From Nemertoderma westbladi (Eukaryota > Xenacoelomorpha > Nemertodermatida > Nemertodermatidae), in assembly GCA_032718475.1 (NCBI GenBank), contig JAUCBJ010004556.1:1-58729 (forward strand): a stretch of DNA of 58,729 nt, in the 5' to 3' direction. Positions 45,588 through 54,608 of this stretch are shown here, in pieces. The translations under genes were made by a program, and so were the position numbers. The notes below the pieces were generated by a model that worked only from the letters and a program-made list of their open reading frames with translations, had not been told where the DNA came from and ran no database searches. Position 1 is the first letter of the stretch, and each line of letters starts with the position of its first letter.

Positions 45588-46153
45588 ATGGCGGGGAAAC
45601 TATGTAGGAGTTTATCGTATTCTGTGGAGAGGGGCGGATATATGGTCCCCGATGACGTGGAGACAGTAGAGGATGATGGTGGGACAAGAAAGGGGTCAGG
45701 AAGGTCGAGTAGAACTATATTGCTGCATATAGCGGCGGTGAACAGAGATATTTTTTTGTTCTGTTTGACCTAGCGACCTACGGTAAGAAGACCGGGCCAA
45801 AGTTGAACCGCCTACCGGATGCAATGCAGAAGCTGGTAAGATCAAAGACTACGATGAAGATTGGATCGGCGAAACGCGGCAAAGCGGAGAGGATTATTGG
45901 ACCGGGCACCCCAAATCTTCTGGAAATGCAGGTAGTTTACATGGCTATAACAAAACCAGAGGGATTGGGATTGGTGGACAACTCGGGACAATACCGAGCC
46001 GTGGCAATGGGTGAGTTGATGGGACTCACGTGCCACAAACTGATGGAATGGAACAAGTTCCGAGAGGAATACGGTGCGGGACTTGTGGATTCACTCAAGT
46101 GGGGGGCGAGACGGGGAGAGACAAGTCATATCAAATATAATATAATAAAATAA
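45588..46153 (+). pseudogene. unknown ORF of about 188 codons, frameshifted in a T7 run
   Basis: An ATG at 45588 opens a 61-codon frame ending at 45771. A second frame covering VLFDLATYGKKTG and then RLPDAMQKLV reads on to 46153. The two overlap at a run of seven T (about 45751-45757), so one base gained or lost there would explain the break. I do not recognise the protein. It lies between BEL integrase and a candidate polypurine tract and LTR, so it may be an accessory ORF of that element or an unrelated insertion. The composition is rich in Gly, Lys and Met. Confidence 0.4.
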
Positions 46154-46546
46154 ATTAAATATAATGATATGCGTACTCTAGTCAAGTATAACCTTTTTCC
46201 AATTAGCTACTGGGACTGGGGACTAATTGACTAGAACAGGAGAACGAGACATTAGACGGATCCTATTTCTCAAGTGCGGCCACACTAATGAGAATGTGGG
46301 TGGGAGCCCGAAAGCAGCGAACAGAGAGTGAGAGCAAAGCGGGTTGAGTATCAGGGGAAGCATGGGGAGAAGGTGCTACAGTTAAGAGTGAAAAGAGGCG
46401 TGGGCTTCAAGTGTGGGGAGCGAGCATGGAGGAGGATGAGTCCCAAGGGACTGGTGAGAGAGGAAGGGACAACAAAGTCCATGAAGAAAAAGGAGGGAGT
46501 GAGGAGTGAGGAGTGAGGTCGATCATCTAAAACAGAGACGCCAGAT

Positions 46547-47291
46547 ACTACTACAAGGATCGGCATGCTGCATTGCAGCTGCATTTTTAAGAATGCTGTG
46601 CCGGCTTGTCAACAAAATTGCACCGCCACAACTCCCTATCACCCATGACATTTGCTAGATCATCCGCATCTTTAAGGCCAGTGTCCTTTAAGATGCGTCT
46701 CAAGAAAGTCATGGGCTGTCCACCATGCTTATTCACTCCATGAGGCTGCCAAAGTACAAGATTATGCACTGGCTGGTCCTCACGGCGAAAGCAATGTCCT
46801 GCAAAGCGGAGGCGATTTTGTTCTAGTGTCAAGCTTGGGGGAACCAATGAGACACCTCCAATGTTATATAGTGTCTGGTTGGAGATGCGTGCATTGTACT
46901 TGACACAATGTACCCGGCGTAGCATTCTTGTGAATGTGCCATCCAGAGATTTGGTGTCCTCAGCAGTTAGAGCCCAGCATGGACTCCCGTAGAAGAGTAC
47001 TGGAACTACTGCTGCTCTAAATAATCGGACCTTAAGTTTCCGATTAATTCTAGGTGACTTCCAAATCCTGGAAAGCCTATTCAAGGCTGCCCATGCCTTT
47101 CCCTTACGTATTCGAAGGTCCTCACCTGACTTCCGGATCCATGATCCCAAGTAACAGAAGTCGTTCACATGCTCAAGCATACCATCCTTTGAGCTTATGC
47201 TCATCCGATCAGAGACTTGCTGAGGACTTTCAAAGTTAACTGTCAGAATTTTGGTCTTAATGGAGTTAATAAAAAGACCAACACTAGAAGC
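46547..47291 (-). mobile_element. 5'-truncated LINE copy with 11-bp target duplication
   Basis: This copy is nearly identical to the 3' end of the LINE at 9150-12890, including the short 3' UTR and an ACT/TAG tail at 46547-46554. The ORF part (stop at 46587) aligns from SSVGLFINS to the C-terminal PAQHS. Both sides carry AGACGCCAGAT (46536-46546 and 47292-47302), a perfect 11-bp target-site duplication. The copy is 745 bp long, broken off inside the reverse transcriptase, so it is dead on arrival. Confidence 0.95.
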
Positions 47292-47448
47292 AGACGCCAG
47301 ATGCCTTGGTACGGCATAGCTCGCAGGTGTACCAAGGATGGGTAGTGATAACAGACCCATGGGGGCCGGCCTGGAAAGCCCACCCAGAGAAGAAAATTCC
47401 ACCCCACATCCAATATTAGATTCCAGCGGAATTGAAGCGCACAGGTTG

Positions 47449-48110
47449 ATGCTATCTTCTCACCGGGAAGATAGCATGGGGGGGGAGTGTAAGCGGATTC
47501 AATTCCATTTATTACCCACCGAAAATGGGATTAGTGGCATTTTACCAATATAGTTGGCGATAGGAGATTACCAATAATAATCTCACCTCATAACCAACTG
47601 GGGCGATACACGCCATAATCCACAGAGAGAGGTCAAACCACCTCAGAGGGACAAACAAGCTAGTAAGGCTAGCACCAAGGGATAATGCCAACAGGGAGTG
47701 GCGAGGTGAGAATTAATCAGGTTAAGCCAATAGTGGGCGGGAAAGCACATTGGGGAGGACAAGAGCGCATCTATTGGATATTAAGGGCCACCCTGTAGTG
47801 TAGGGCTAATGTAATATGTGTCAATGATATAACCGTTGTGATTACTGATTATTAGTTTAGTGTTATTATTATTAGTTATTTCCTTACAGTTATGAGACCG
47901 AAATAGTTTTGACCGTCGTCGTTACTAACCGCTGTATTGCATATTATTATATTCAGACTGTGATATTATCAATTACTGTGATTATTAATACTGACAACTT
48001 AACCCTGTCATTTTTAATGGCCTTCGGCCTAATATATACAGTATTAGTTCAGCAGCCCACGGACGTGACAACGCGTACAATCCACACACCGGTCGGAATT
48101 AACCACTGTC
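47449..48110 (+). other. candidate polypurine tract and 3' LTR start
   Basis: A perfect 10-bp hairpin (TGCTATCTTC/GAAGATAGCA, 47449-47475) is followed by a G-rich polypurine tract (47477-47487). Then TGTAAGC starts at 47488, the layout expected before an LTR. The sequence after it is unlike its surroundings up to about 48110. No matching 5' LTR is present before the BEL Gag, so this stays unproven. Confidence 0.35.
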
Positions 48111-48133
48111 AACTCCAGTGAATTCCGTCATAA

Positions 48134-48213
48134 CTTTTTTTGCCGAATCGCACCTTTTTGCCGAAACGCAACTTTTTTTTGCCGAAACGCATCCTTTTTG
48201 CCGAAACGCAACT
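48134..48213. repeat. short tandem repeat, 20-bp unit, four copies
   Basis: Four units of TTTTTGCCGAAACGCAAC type, with T-run length variation. Confidence 0.85.
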
Positions 48214-49877
48214 AACTTCTATGTCTTTTTTGCAGCTCTCTATCCATAACCCAATGTACTGGAAGTCGTCAACGTTCAACGTTTATTATTATCGCGGGTT
48301 GAATATTTACAAGCCTCCATTACAATTAAAAGTCGTATTCAGTCTTAGTAACATTTACATGCTATCCACTCTGCTCAGCAGGGATGCTTAATTAATTTGA
48401 TGCATATCATCTTTCACCTTTGGGTATACTGGCACTTTAATGTGTGCCAAACATTACCGACACATTGGAAGTCTTGGTACAACAACATAATGATTTCTAG
48501 AACTTTACAACGAAATAATATGCTGAAATGAAATACGTAACATCGGCCTATTCAAGGCATAGCAACATCAGTATATTTTTGCAGTTCAAATGAAATCTAT
48601 AAAATTGAATAATTTCAAATAAATTGTGATTGTGAAAATTATTTTTTATTATTTTTAATTTTATTATTTTAATCTTATAATTGGTATTATAAAAGCTTAA
48701 AGTGAATTTGTATATATTATTGATGTATTGATTCTTTTTTCTGGGTTTTTGTAATGGGATCGAGGGTAGTAGACTTGATGTGAGTTGTTGGAGCCAAGAT
48801 ACTAAGCGAGGTTTGTTGTAAGCCCGTTGGTTTACTGGACAAAGGTGTTCTAATAGTTCTGGATCTTGGTGAAAACTCAGCTTGTTTCGTCTTTAATTTC
48901 ACATACAGTATATTGTTAATAACTGCCCCAAGTCCGGCCCTGTGCGGGGCAGTTGCACCACACAGATTGAAAACTATACTGTAAGTCTGTTTTTCTACGT
49001 AATAACTATGGGCTTGCTACGTTTACAGTAGCGATGAATCAACAACTAAACTACAATATCAATTTTATGATATTATGTGTGTGTCTTGTGCCGAAAGAAC
49101 TAACTCTGATTGGTATACAGTGCCAACTCAAGTAGGCTTCTAATTGGCTGTTGCCTAGCAGTAGCTAGGCATCTCATTAAGTAACAGAAAGTAATGTGTG
49201 ACTAATCGATTGGTTCGTCTGATTGATGTAGTTACTGTAGTTCCCTATTAGCAAGGCAATGACACAATATTATGGGCTCACCTATAGTGATTAACCCCTG
49301 TACAATATATACAACGGATAAGCAATACAACATTTTTACCGGATGACAATATATTAGATTGCTCAACACGTGACATTACCTATGTTTGGCGGCGAGGCCC
49401 GCCCTATTGTTAGCTTGACTTTGCTGGGTATTAATCCCCTTTATTGGTGGGTGATAATTGCTGCCGTCATCTGGCAGATGGCTAATAGTGTGACATATTG
49501 GTTTCTGGGGTTGGCGAAGTGCATATAGGGATAATAATTATAATTATATATTTCCTCCGTAATAATACCACGACGTTTATTAATTTTCCGGTCCTAACTT
49601 TATTACAGTATATCTTTGTAACTATTTTCGGGATAATTAGGTGGCGGCAGATTTGAATTCTAACTGCCAGTATTTGCATTGTTTCAAATTCAGTATTTAC
49701 CGGGAAGATAGACCCCAAGTTTCACCTTATGATAATTTTGATACAATGAACTCTTCCCTGAAAGCGATTTGTCGAGAACTTAACGATATAGGGATAAACC
49801 CGCAACAGTTTTGCCAGAAACTATTGCTGATAATTAGCGTTTTTAATTTACTCTGTTTCACCATTTTGTATTTATAA

Positions 49878-51101
49878 AATAACTCCAAAAAATGGCCTGC
49901 GGAAAATTAAGTGGTTTATGACAGACAAGTGAAAATGTTAACGGCGTCAAGACGCCGTTAAGCAAGTCGGAAGTCATCAATCAAATATAAATTCCCTCAA
50001 CAATGTTTACCTATGGTCAGAATGGAAGGGCTATTTACCTATGGTCAGAGAGAGATCCCACTCTGTAATTTGGCAATTGCTCAAATTCATTCAGTTGAAT
50101 GGCACAGTAGAGTGAACTAAACTAAATTCCCTCAACAATGTTTGGCTATGGTCTGAAAGAACTAACAGTCATTCAGCTTGCACAATGTCAATCACCTACA
50201 GTATAAAACATTTAGAATGCCACAGTGTGTATCCTGATACAGATAATAAGCAGTGATATATATATTTCAAACTATAATGTTAGTGTTAGCCTTACACAGT
50301 ATCAGTATGAGGCTGAGTAAACATTCCACCTTATAAGCATACTGCCTCCACAGAATTAATGTTGGCCGAAAGATTTAAAAATAAAACAATTATTATTATA
50401 AATACAGTGCAATCCAATAGTACCCAACACACTGTGTAACTAACAGTCAATCAGCTTACACGTCAATTAACATAGAAGAGAGAGTAACCTTGTAGATCGC
50501 CATAGAAAGCATTGGGAAGAGTTATTCAGCTGAGGCTGTAATAGCCGGCTAACCCAGTGAATGATTATAAAGTTGGCACTGTATGTACTTCCTTGTTAGG
50601 TGGCTCCCTATAGAATAGCAAACCAACCAGTTGATGTTTGTTTGCACAGAGTGGTTGGTAGGGCCTAAACAAACAGTATGGGTGTACTGAGTACAATAAT
50701 CTTGGCAACCTCATCGATTTATACTAAGCCTTGTGTAGAATTGCATTACATCAGCCATTTTCCATCAGAACACCAGCTGTCATGGGTGTTATTTTACCAT
50801 TGCGCCTATGGCGTTTTTTTCGTTTATCTCTATTTTTCGAGCCCAGAGGCTATGGACGGAGTAGCCGATCATGCCAGGGACCTTAGAATCGCGGTATCTA
50901 GATGCTGTGAAAATTTCATCAAAATCGTTAGAGTAGTTTTGGCTGTAGATCAGCCAGCCAGCCAGCCAGCCAGTCAGCCAGCCAGCCAGCCAGTCAGTCA
51001 GTCAACAATTCTTACAGTAATCAAGTCTAACGACTTGCTAATAACTCCAAAAAATGGCCTGCGGAAAATTAAGTGGTTTATGACAGACAAGTGAAAATGT
51101 T
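49878..51101. repeat. 62-bp perfect direct repeat flanking 1.1 kb
   Basis: The segment 49878-49939 is repeated without a change at 51040-51101 (starting AATAACTCCAAAAAATGGCC). After the left copy comes a perfect 11-bp hairpin, TTAACGGCGTC/GACGCCGTTAA. The enclosed part begins AGCAAGTCG (49961) and ends with its complement CGACTTGCT (51039). Inside, at 50945-51003, is a CAGC/CAGT microsatellite preceded by a segment (AATTTCATCAAAATCGTTAG) typical of LINE or SINE 3' regions. Confidence 0.85.
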
Positions 51102-51160
51102 TTTCTTTTTTTGTTTATTCGACACGCTGGGCCTACAAATAAATGTAACTGTAAACAAAC

Positions 51161-51287
51161 CGCAAGCAAGGAGCTGTGCTTCCAGCAGACGAGACCAGTG
51201 CTGCTAGCTAGTAGCAGGGTGAATCCGGCCCAATACGGAGACGCGTTCTGAACCCTCGCCGAAGTCGATAACGCAAACATCGCGAAA
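51161..51287 (-). CDS. ENTREP/FAM189-like gene, TM2 exon
   Basis: This 127-bp exon has acceptor CGCTTGTAG and donor GCG|GTTTGT. After one base completing a split codon, it encodes FAMFALSTSARVQNASPYWA and then GFTLLLASSTGLVCWKHSSL. The pattern SF..ALTTS.RV.N.CP.WAGF...LSG..G..SWKR..SL is the hallmark second-membrane-segment region of FAM189/ENTREP proteins. The next exon (TM3) begins in phase 0 exactly where the family sequence continues. The exon that should hold TM1 lies upstream (higher coordinates) and was not found. Confidence 0.86.
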
Positions 51288-52409
51288 CTACAAGCGATAA
51301 TTGTGACGCTAAGGATAAGTTGAAGGACTGCGAGAAAACAAAGGACTTTGTATCTGAAATAAACGATTTAATTTATTATTACAGCCATTATATTATATTA
51401 CATTATAAAAACGCTTAGCACTGTAATCCTATAATGTGCTAATTGAGTTTATGAGATAATACTCTCGCAAACATGGTTTCAATAATTCCATAGTTACCAA
51501 TCTGAATCGCCACTGCTAAGATTTAAAAGGTCAATCAGTTCAGCGGAACCGGTAAGGCACATATTTTTTGTATTCATATTATTCATATTCATATTTTTTT
51601 TCATATTCTACTGATTGACATGGTGTTACTTCGAGTTATTTTAAACTTAAATGTAAACTTAAATGTGTACTTAAACTTAAATTTCCAAATTTAAATGTGT
51701 AAATATTCCAGCTCCAGGGACTTCTCGTGTTTCATTCGATATATTATACTTATACGGGGCGGCGCAATACTTTACTATCAATAACATGTAATTTTACGTA
51801 ACGTTCGCCACAGATTGTGAGATTTCTACAAATAATAATGTTTAACTTCTTACCTGCGAACATGCCCATATCTGCCATGTATGTTACTCCCTAGGAAACC
51901 AAGATCAATAACATTGAGACATGATAGAGATATGTGAAAATTCATTTCGAGATATTCAAATTCAAATACTGTACATGAATAAACATTAGAAACGGGAGTG
52001 GAAGCGTTATGCGGTTTCTTTCACATATCTTACCTATATGGTACAAAATTAATAATTTATTAGACAATAAATACAACAAATTTAGGTAAAATTTATTCAA
52101 AATGGAAATAAATTTATTTATTAGGAATTTTTAGTAGGATTTGAGAAATATTATATAAATTATTATTTTGGATTATACTTAACTATTACTATATATTATG
52201 ATAAAACTAATTAGTCAGAGTTCGCCCAACCTGATAGTCATAGTCAAGAGAAATAAATATAGCTAGCTAGCAATAATAAATAATAATACATTATATAGGC
52301 CTAATATAATACATAAGGGCATTCTAAAAAATTAATATTCATGCGATGTGTTTTACATTTTGACTTTTTGGCGTGGGTAGTTATTTAATATTTAATTAAT
52401 ATTTAATAA
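51288..52409. other. no gene recognised
   Basis: AT-rich. I looked for the missing first exon (TM1) of the ENTREP-like gene on the minus strand and did not find a convincing candidate. Confidence 0.45.
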
Positions 52410-53325
52410 TGCTATGCTGTGTGGCGTTGGTAGCTATATTATAATGCTATGCTGTGTGGCGTTGGTAGCTATATTATAATGATATGCTGTGTGGCGTTGG
52501 TAGCTATATTATAATGCTATGTTGTGCGGCGTTGGTAGCTATATTATAATGCTATGCTGTGTGGCTTTGGTAGCTATATTATAATGCTATGCTGTGTGGC
52601 GTTGGTAGCTATATTATAATGCTATGTTGTGTGGCTTTCGTAGCTATATTATAATGCTATGTTGTGTGGCTTTGGTAGCTATATTATAATGCTATGCTGT
52701 GTGGCTTTGGTAGCTATATTATAATGCTATGTTGTGTGGCTTTGGTAGCTATATTATAATGCTATGTTGTGCGGCGTTGGTAGCTATATTATAATGCTAT
52801 GCTGTGTGGCGTTGGTAGCTATATTATAATGCTATGCTGTGTGGCTTTGGTAGCTATATTATAATGCTATGCTGTGTGGCGTTGGTAGCTATATTATAAT
52901 GCTATGTTGTGTGGCTTTCGTAGCTATATTATAATGCTATGTTGTGTGGCTTTGGTAGCTATATTATAATGCTATGCTGTGTGGCTTTGGTAGCTATATT
53001 ATAATGCTATGTTGTGTGGCTTTGGTAGCTATATTATAATGCTATGTTGTGCGGCGTTGGTAGCTATATTATAATGCTATGCTGTGTGGCGTTGGTAGCT
53101 ATATTATAATGCTATGTTGTGTGGCTTTCGTAGCTATATTATAATGCTATGTTGTGTGGCTTTGGTAGCTATATTATAATGCTATGTTGTGCGGCGTTGG
53201 TAGCTATATTATAATGCTATGCTGTGTGGCGTTGGTAGCTATATTATAATGCTATGCTGTGTGGCTTTGGTAGCTATATTATAATGCTATGCTGTGTGGC
53301 GTGCGTGGGATTATGCTGTGTGGCG
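52410..53325. repeat. 35-bp satellite with 280-bp and 210-bp higher-order repeats
   Basis: About 26 units of GCTATGCTGTGTGGCGTTGG plus TAGCTATATTATAAT lie here. The rare variant GCTATGTTGTGTGGCTTTCG occurs at 52621, 52901 and 53111. The spacings are 280 and 210 bp (exactly 8 and 6 units), so blocks of units were copied together. The last units degrade at 53300-53325. Confidence 0.95.
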
Positions 53326-54146
53326 TGGCGTGGGTTGCTATAATTTATTATACCTGCAGAAATTAATTGAAAAGAATTTAAGTGAGGGATAAATATTTGT
53401 ACGATGCATATGGTATGTTACGTGAGGTATATAATAATAATAATTGTGCTGCCCGTGTATTTTTTTTACCTCGTACCAAAATCAAACCTTTGAGAATTAG
53501 CGAGTGCTCGCTAAAGCTACAACAGAGAGGTGCATTGGCGTTATTACTCTGAATCCTCTCACAATAAACTGACCAGCTGGTTTTAAATTCAATGCCATTC
53601 GTAGGGAAGTGAAGCAGGCAGGCGACACATCAATGAAGCAGGGACGCAGAAGGAATACCAACAGGCTAGCACACTCCAATAGAGCAACTCAAATAATAGG
53701 AAATTATGGCTATTGGTTGCTAAGGGCACATTAGGAACCCAAAATCCAGATTTGCAGTTGGCTAGAGAAAACCAATGTTGGGATGTACACAGTAGTTATC
53801 CATAAAATGAGTGGATCTTTTCTCTCTAAATAAACGCATTGGTGTTTGCTGAATGTGAGGGCAGATATTTATGTACATAATCTCTGCAACGTAGAGATGA
53901 TCTCACTTTCGGGATCACCAATGTGTTTCAGAATGGCACTGCCTTTTCTTTCACCAGTCTGCTTGTCATGAAACAAGCTGAACTGCAATACATATCAGAG
54001 GACAAATCCGTGTTAATTGCAGGCTATGCGCAGCAAGATTTCATCAAATGGGTAGGCACATCTGGTAATAGAATATTGTAAAGGCGAGCTTTTTAGCCAA
54101 GAGCCTCTAGGCTTCAGCCCAAGAGGAGTGGCGTGGTTTCTCAGCA
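53326..54146. other. no gene recognised
   Basis: No coding or repeat signal I can name. A 60-codon minus frame near 53500-53680 is unrecognised. Confidence 0.45.
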
Positions 54147-54225
54147 CCCCGGCGGTATACAGGCTAACGTAAGTGGAAGGCATGGGCCGCATTGAATTGG
54201 CGGTCCAGGATTTGGAAGTCACATA
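54147..54225 (+). pseudogene. LINE ORF relic next to SINE copy C
   Basis: The plus-strand frame KAWAALNWRSRIWKSH matches KAWAALNRLSRIWKSP of the 9.2 kb LINE, and DNA similarity extends about 70 bp. It contains a stop just upstream and ends at 54225, some 13 bp before the tail of the SINE. Confidence 0.85.
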
Positions 54226-54238
54226 GAATAGATTTTTG

Positions 54239-54608
54239 ATTATTGATAGTAACAATGTGTTGGCAAGCTGTATTTTTCGAGGTGTTTGTTATTATACATT
54301 TTATTATAAGAAGGGATCTAGGGGACTTAACCTCGAATGATAAGTTTATTTTACCGAAAATAACTTATCTTTTATTGGCGCAATTGTAGGACTAATCCCA
54401 TCACATGCGTACTTTTTAACCGGGTAGTGTACAAATTTAGGAATCGAGGAATTTTTCTTGAAATTAATATCTCATATATCTCCAAACCACGTACGCGTTT
54501 CGACCTTACTGGGTCTCATCAGCGTGGTGTGGGATTCGAACCTGGGACCTCGAGGTGGAAGCCGAGACTACATCCACTAGGCCACAGGTTCTTGAGATGA
54601 TATGGAGT
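54239..54608 (-). mobile_element. SINE copy C, full-length (370 bp)
   Basis: In minus orientation it starts at ACTCCATATC (54608) and carries an A box (TGGCCTAGTGGAT) and a perfect B box (GGTTCGAATCC). The hammerhead region follows (54486-54528), then the same body as copies A and B, and a tail ending ATTGTTACTATCAATAAT. It is the only copy with head, intact ribozyme core, body and tail. A pol III transcript from the boxes would run through the ribozyme. Confidence 0.9.
54486..54528 (-). ncRNA. minimal type I hammerhead ribozyme in SINE
   Basis: On the minus strand the order is stem I CCACG, core CTGATGA, stem II GACC-CAGTAA-GGTC, core GAAA, then CGCGTA, then stem I CGTGG. The A of GAAA and the bases CGCGT form a very short stem III ending in U before the cleavage A (GUA). 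All conserved core positions are present, and stem I gives 5 to 6 pairs. ACGCGT is self-complementary, so two RNAs could form a 6-bp shared stem III, as in dimeric minimal hammerheads of Penelope-like elements and animal satellites. Activity is inferred. Confidence 0.75.

Larger units (their letters stand above)
38376..51160 (-). other. 12.8 kb intron of the ENTREP-like gene
   Basis: This intron is bounded by GCG|GTTTGT at 51160 (a weak but phase-consistent donor) and TTTCAG at 38376. It holds a foldback element with MITE and SINEs, a BEL/Pao relic, an 88-bp tandem repeat, an unknown frameshifted ORF, a truncated LINE, a candidate LTR and a 62-bp direct repeat, all annotated separately. The stretches 38376-39066, 40545-41454 and 48214-49877 show no gene. 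Near 40775-40810 a 12-bp palindromic stem (GGGGTATGTCA type) lies beside GTGGCCGATTTAGGGGG. Confidence 0.78.

Noticed and set aside
1-53325. CRISPR arrays
   Set aside because: The tandem arrays lack unique spacers of constant length and the genome is clearly animal.
53497-53679. Minus-strand ORF as the missing TM1 exon of the ENTREP-like gene
   Set aside because: It has no suitable hydrophobic helix, no family words, and no donor with the required two-base overhang.
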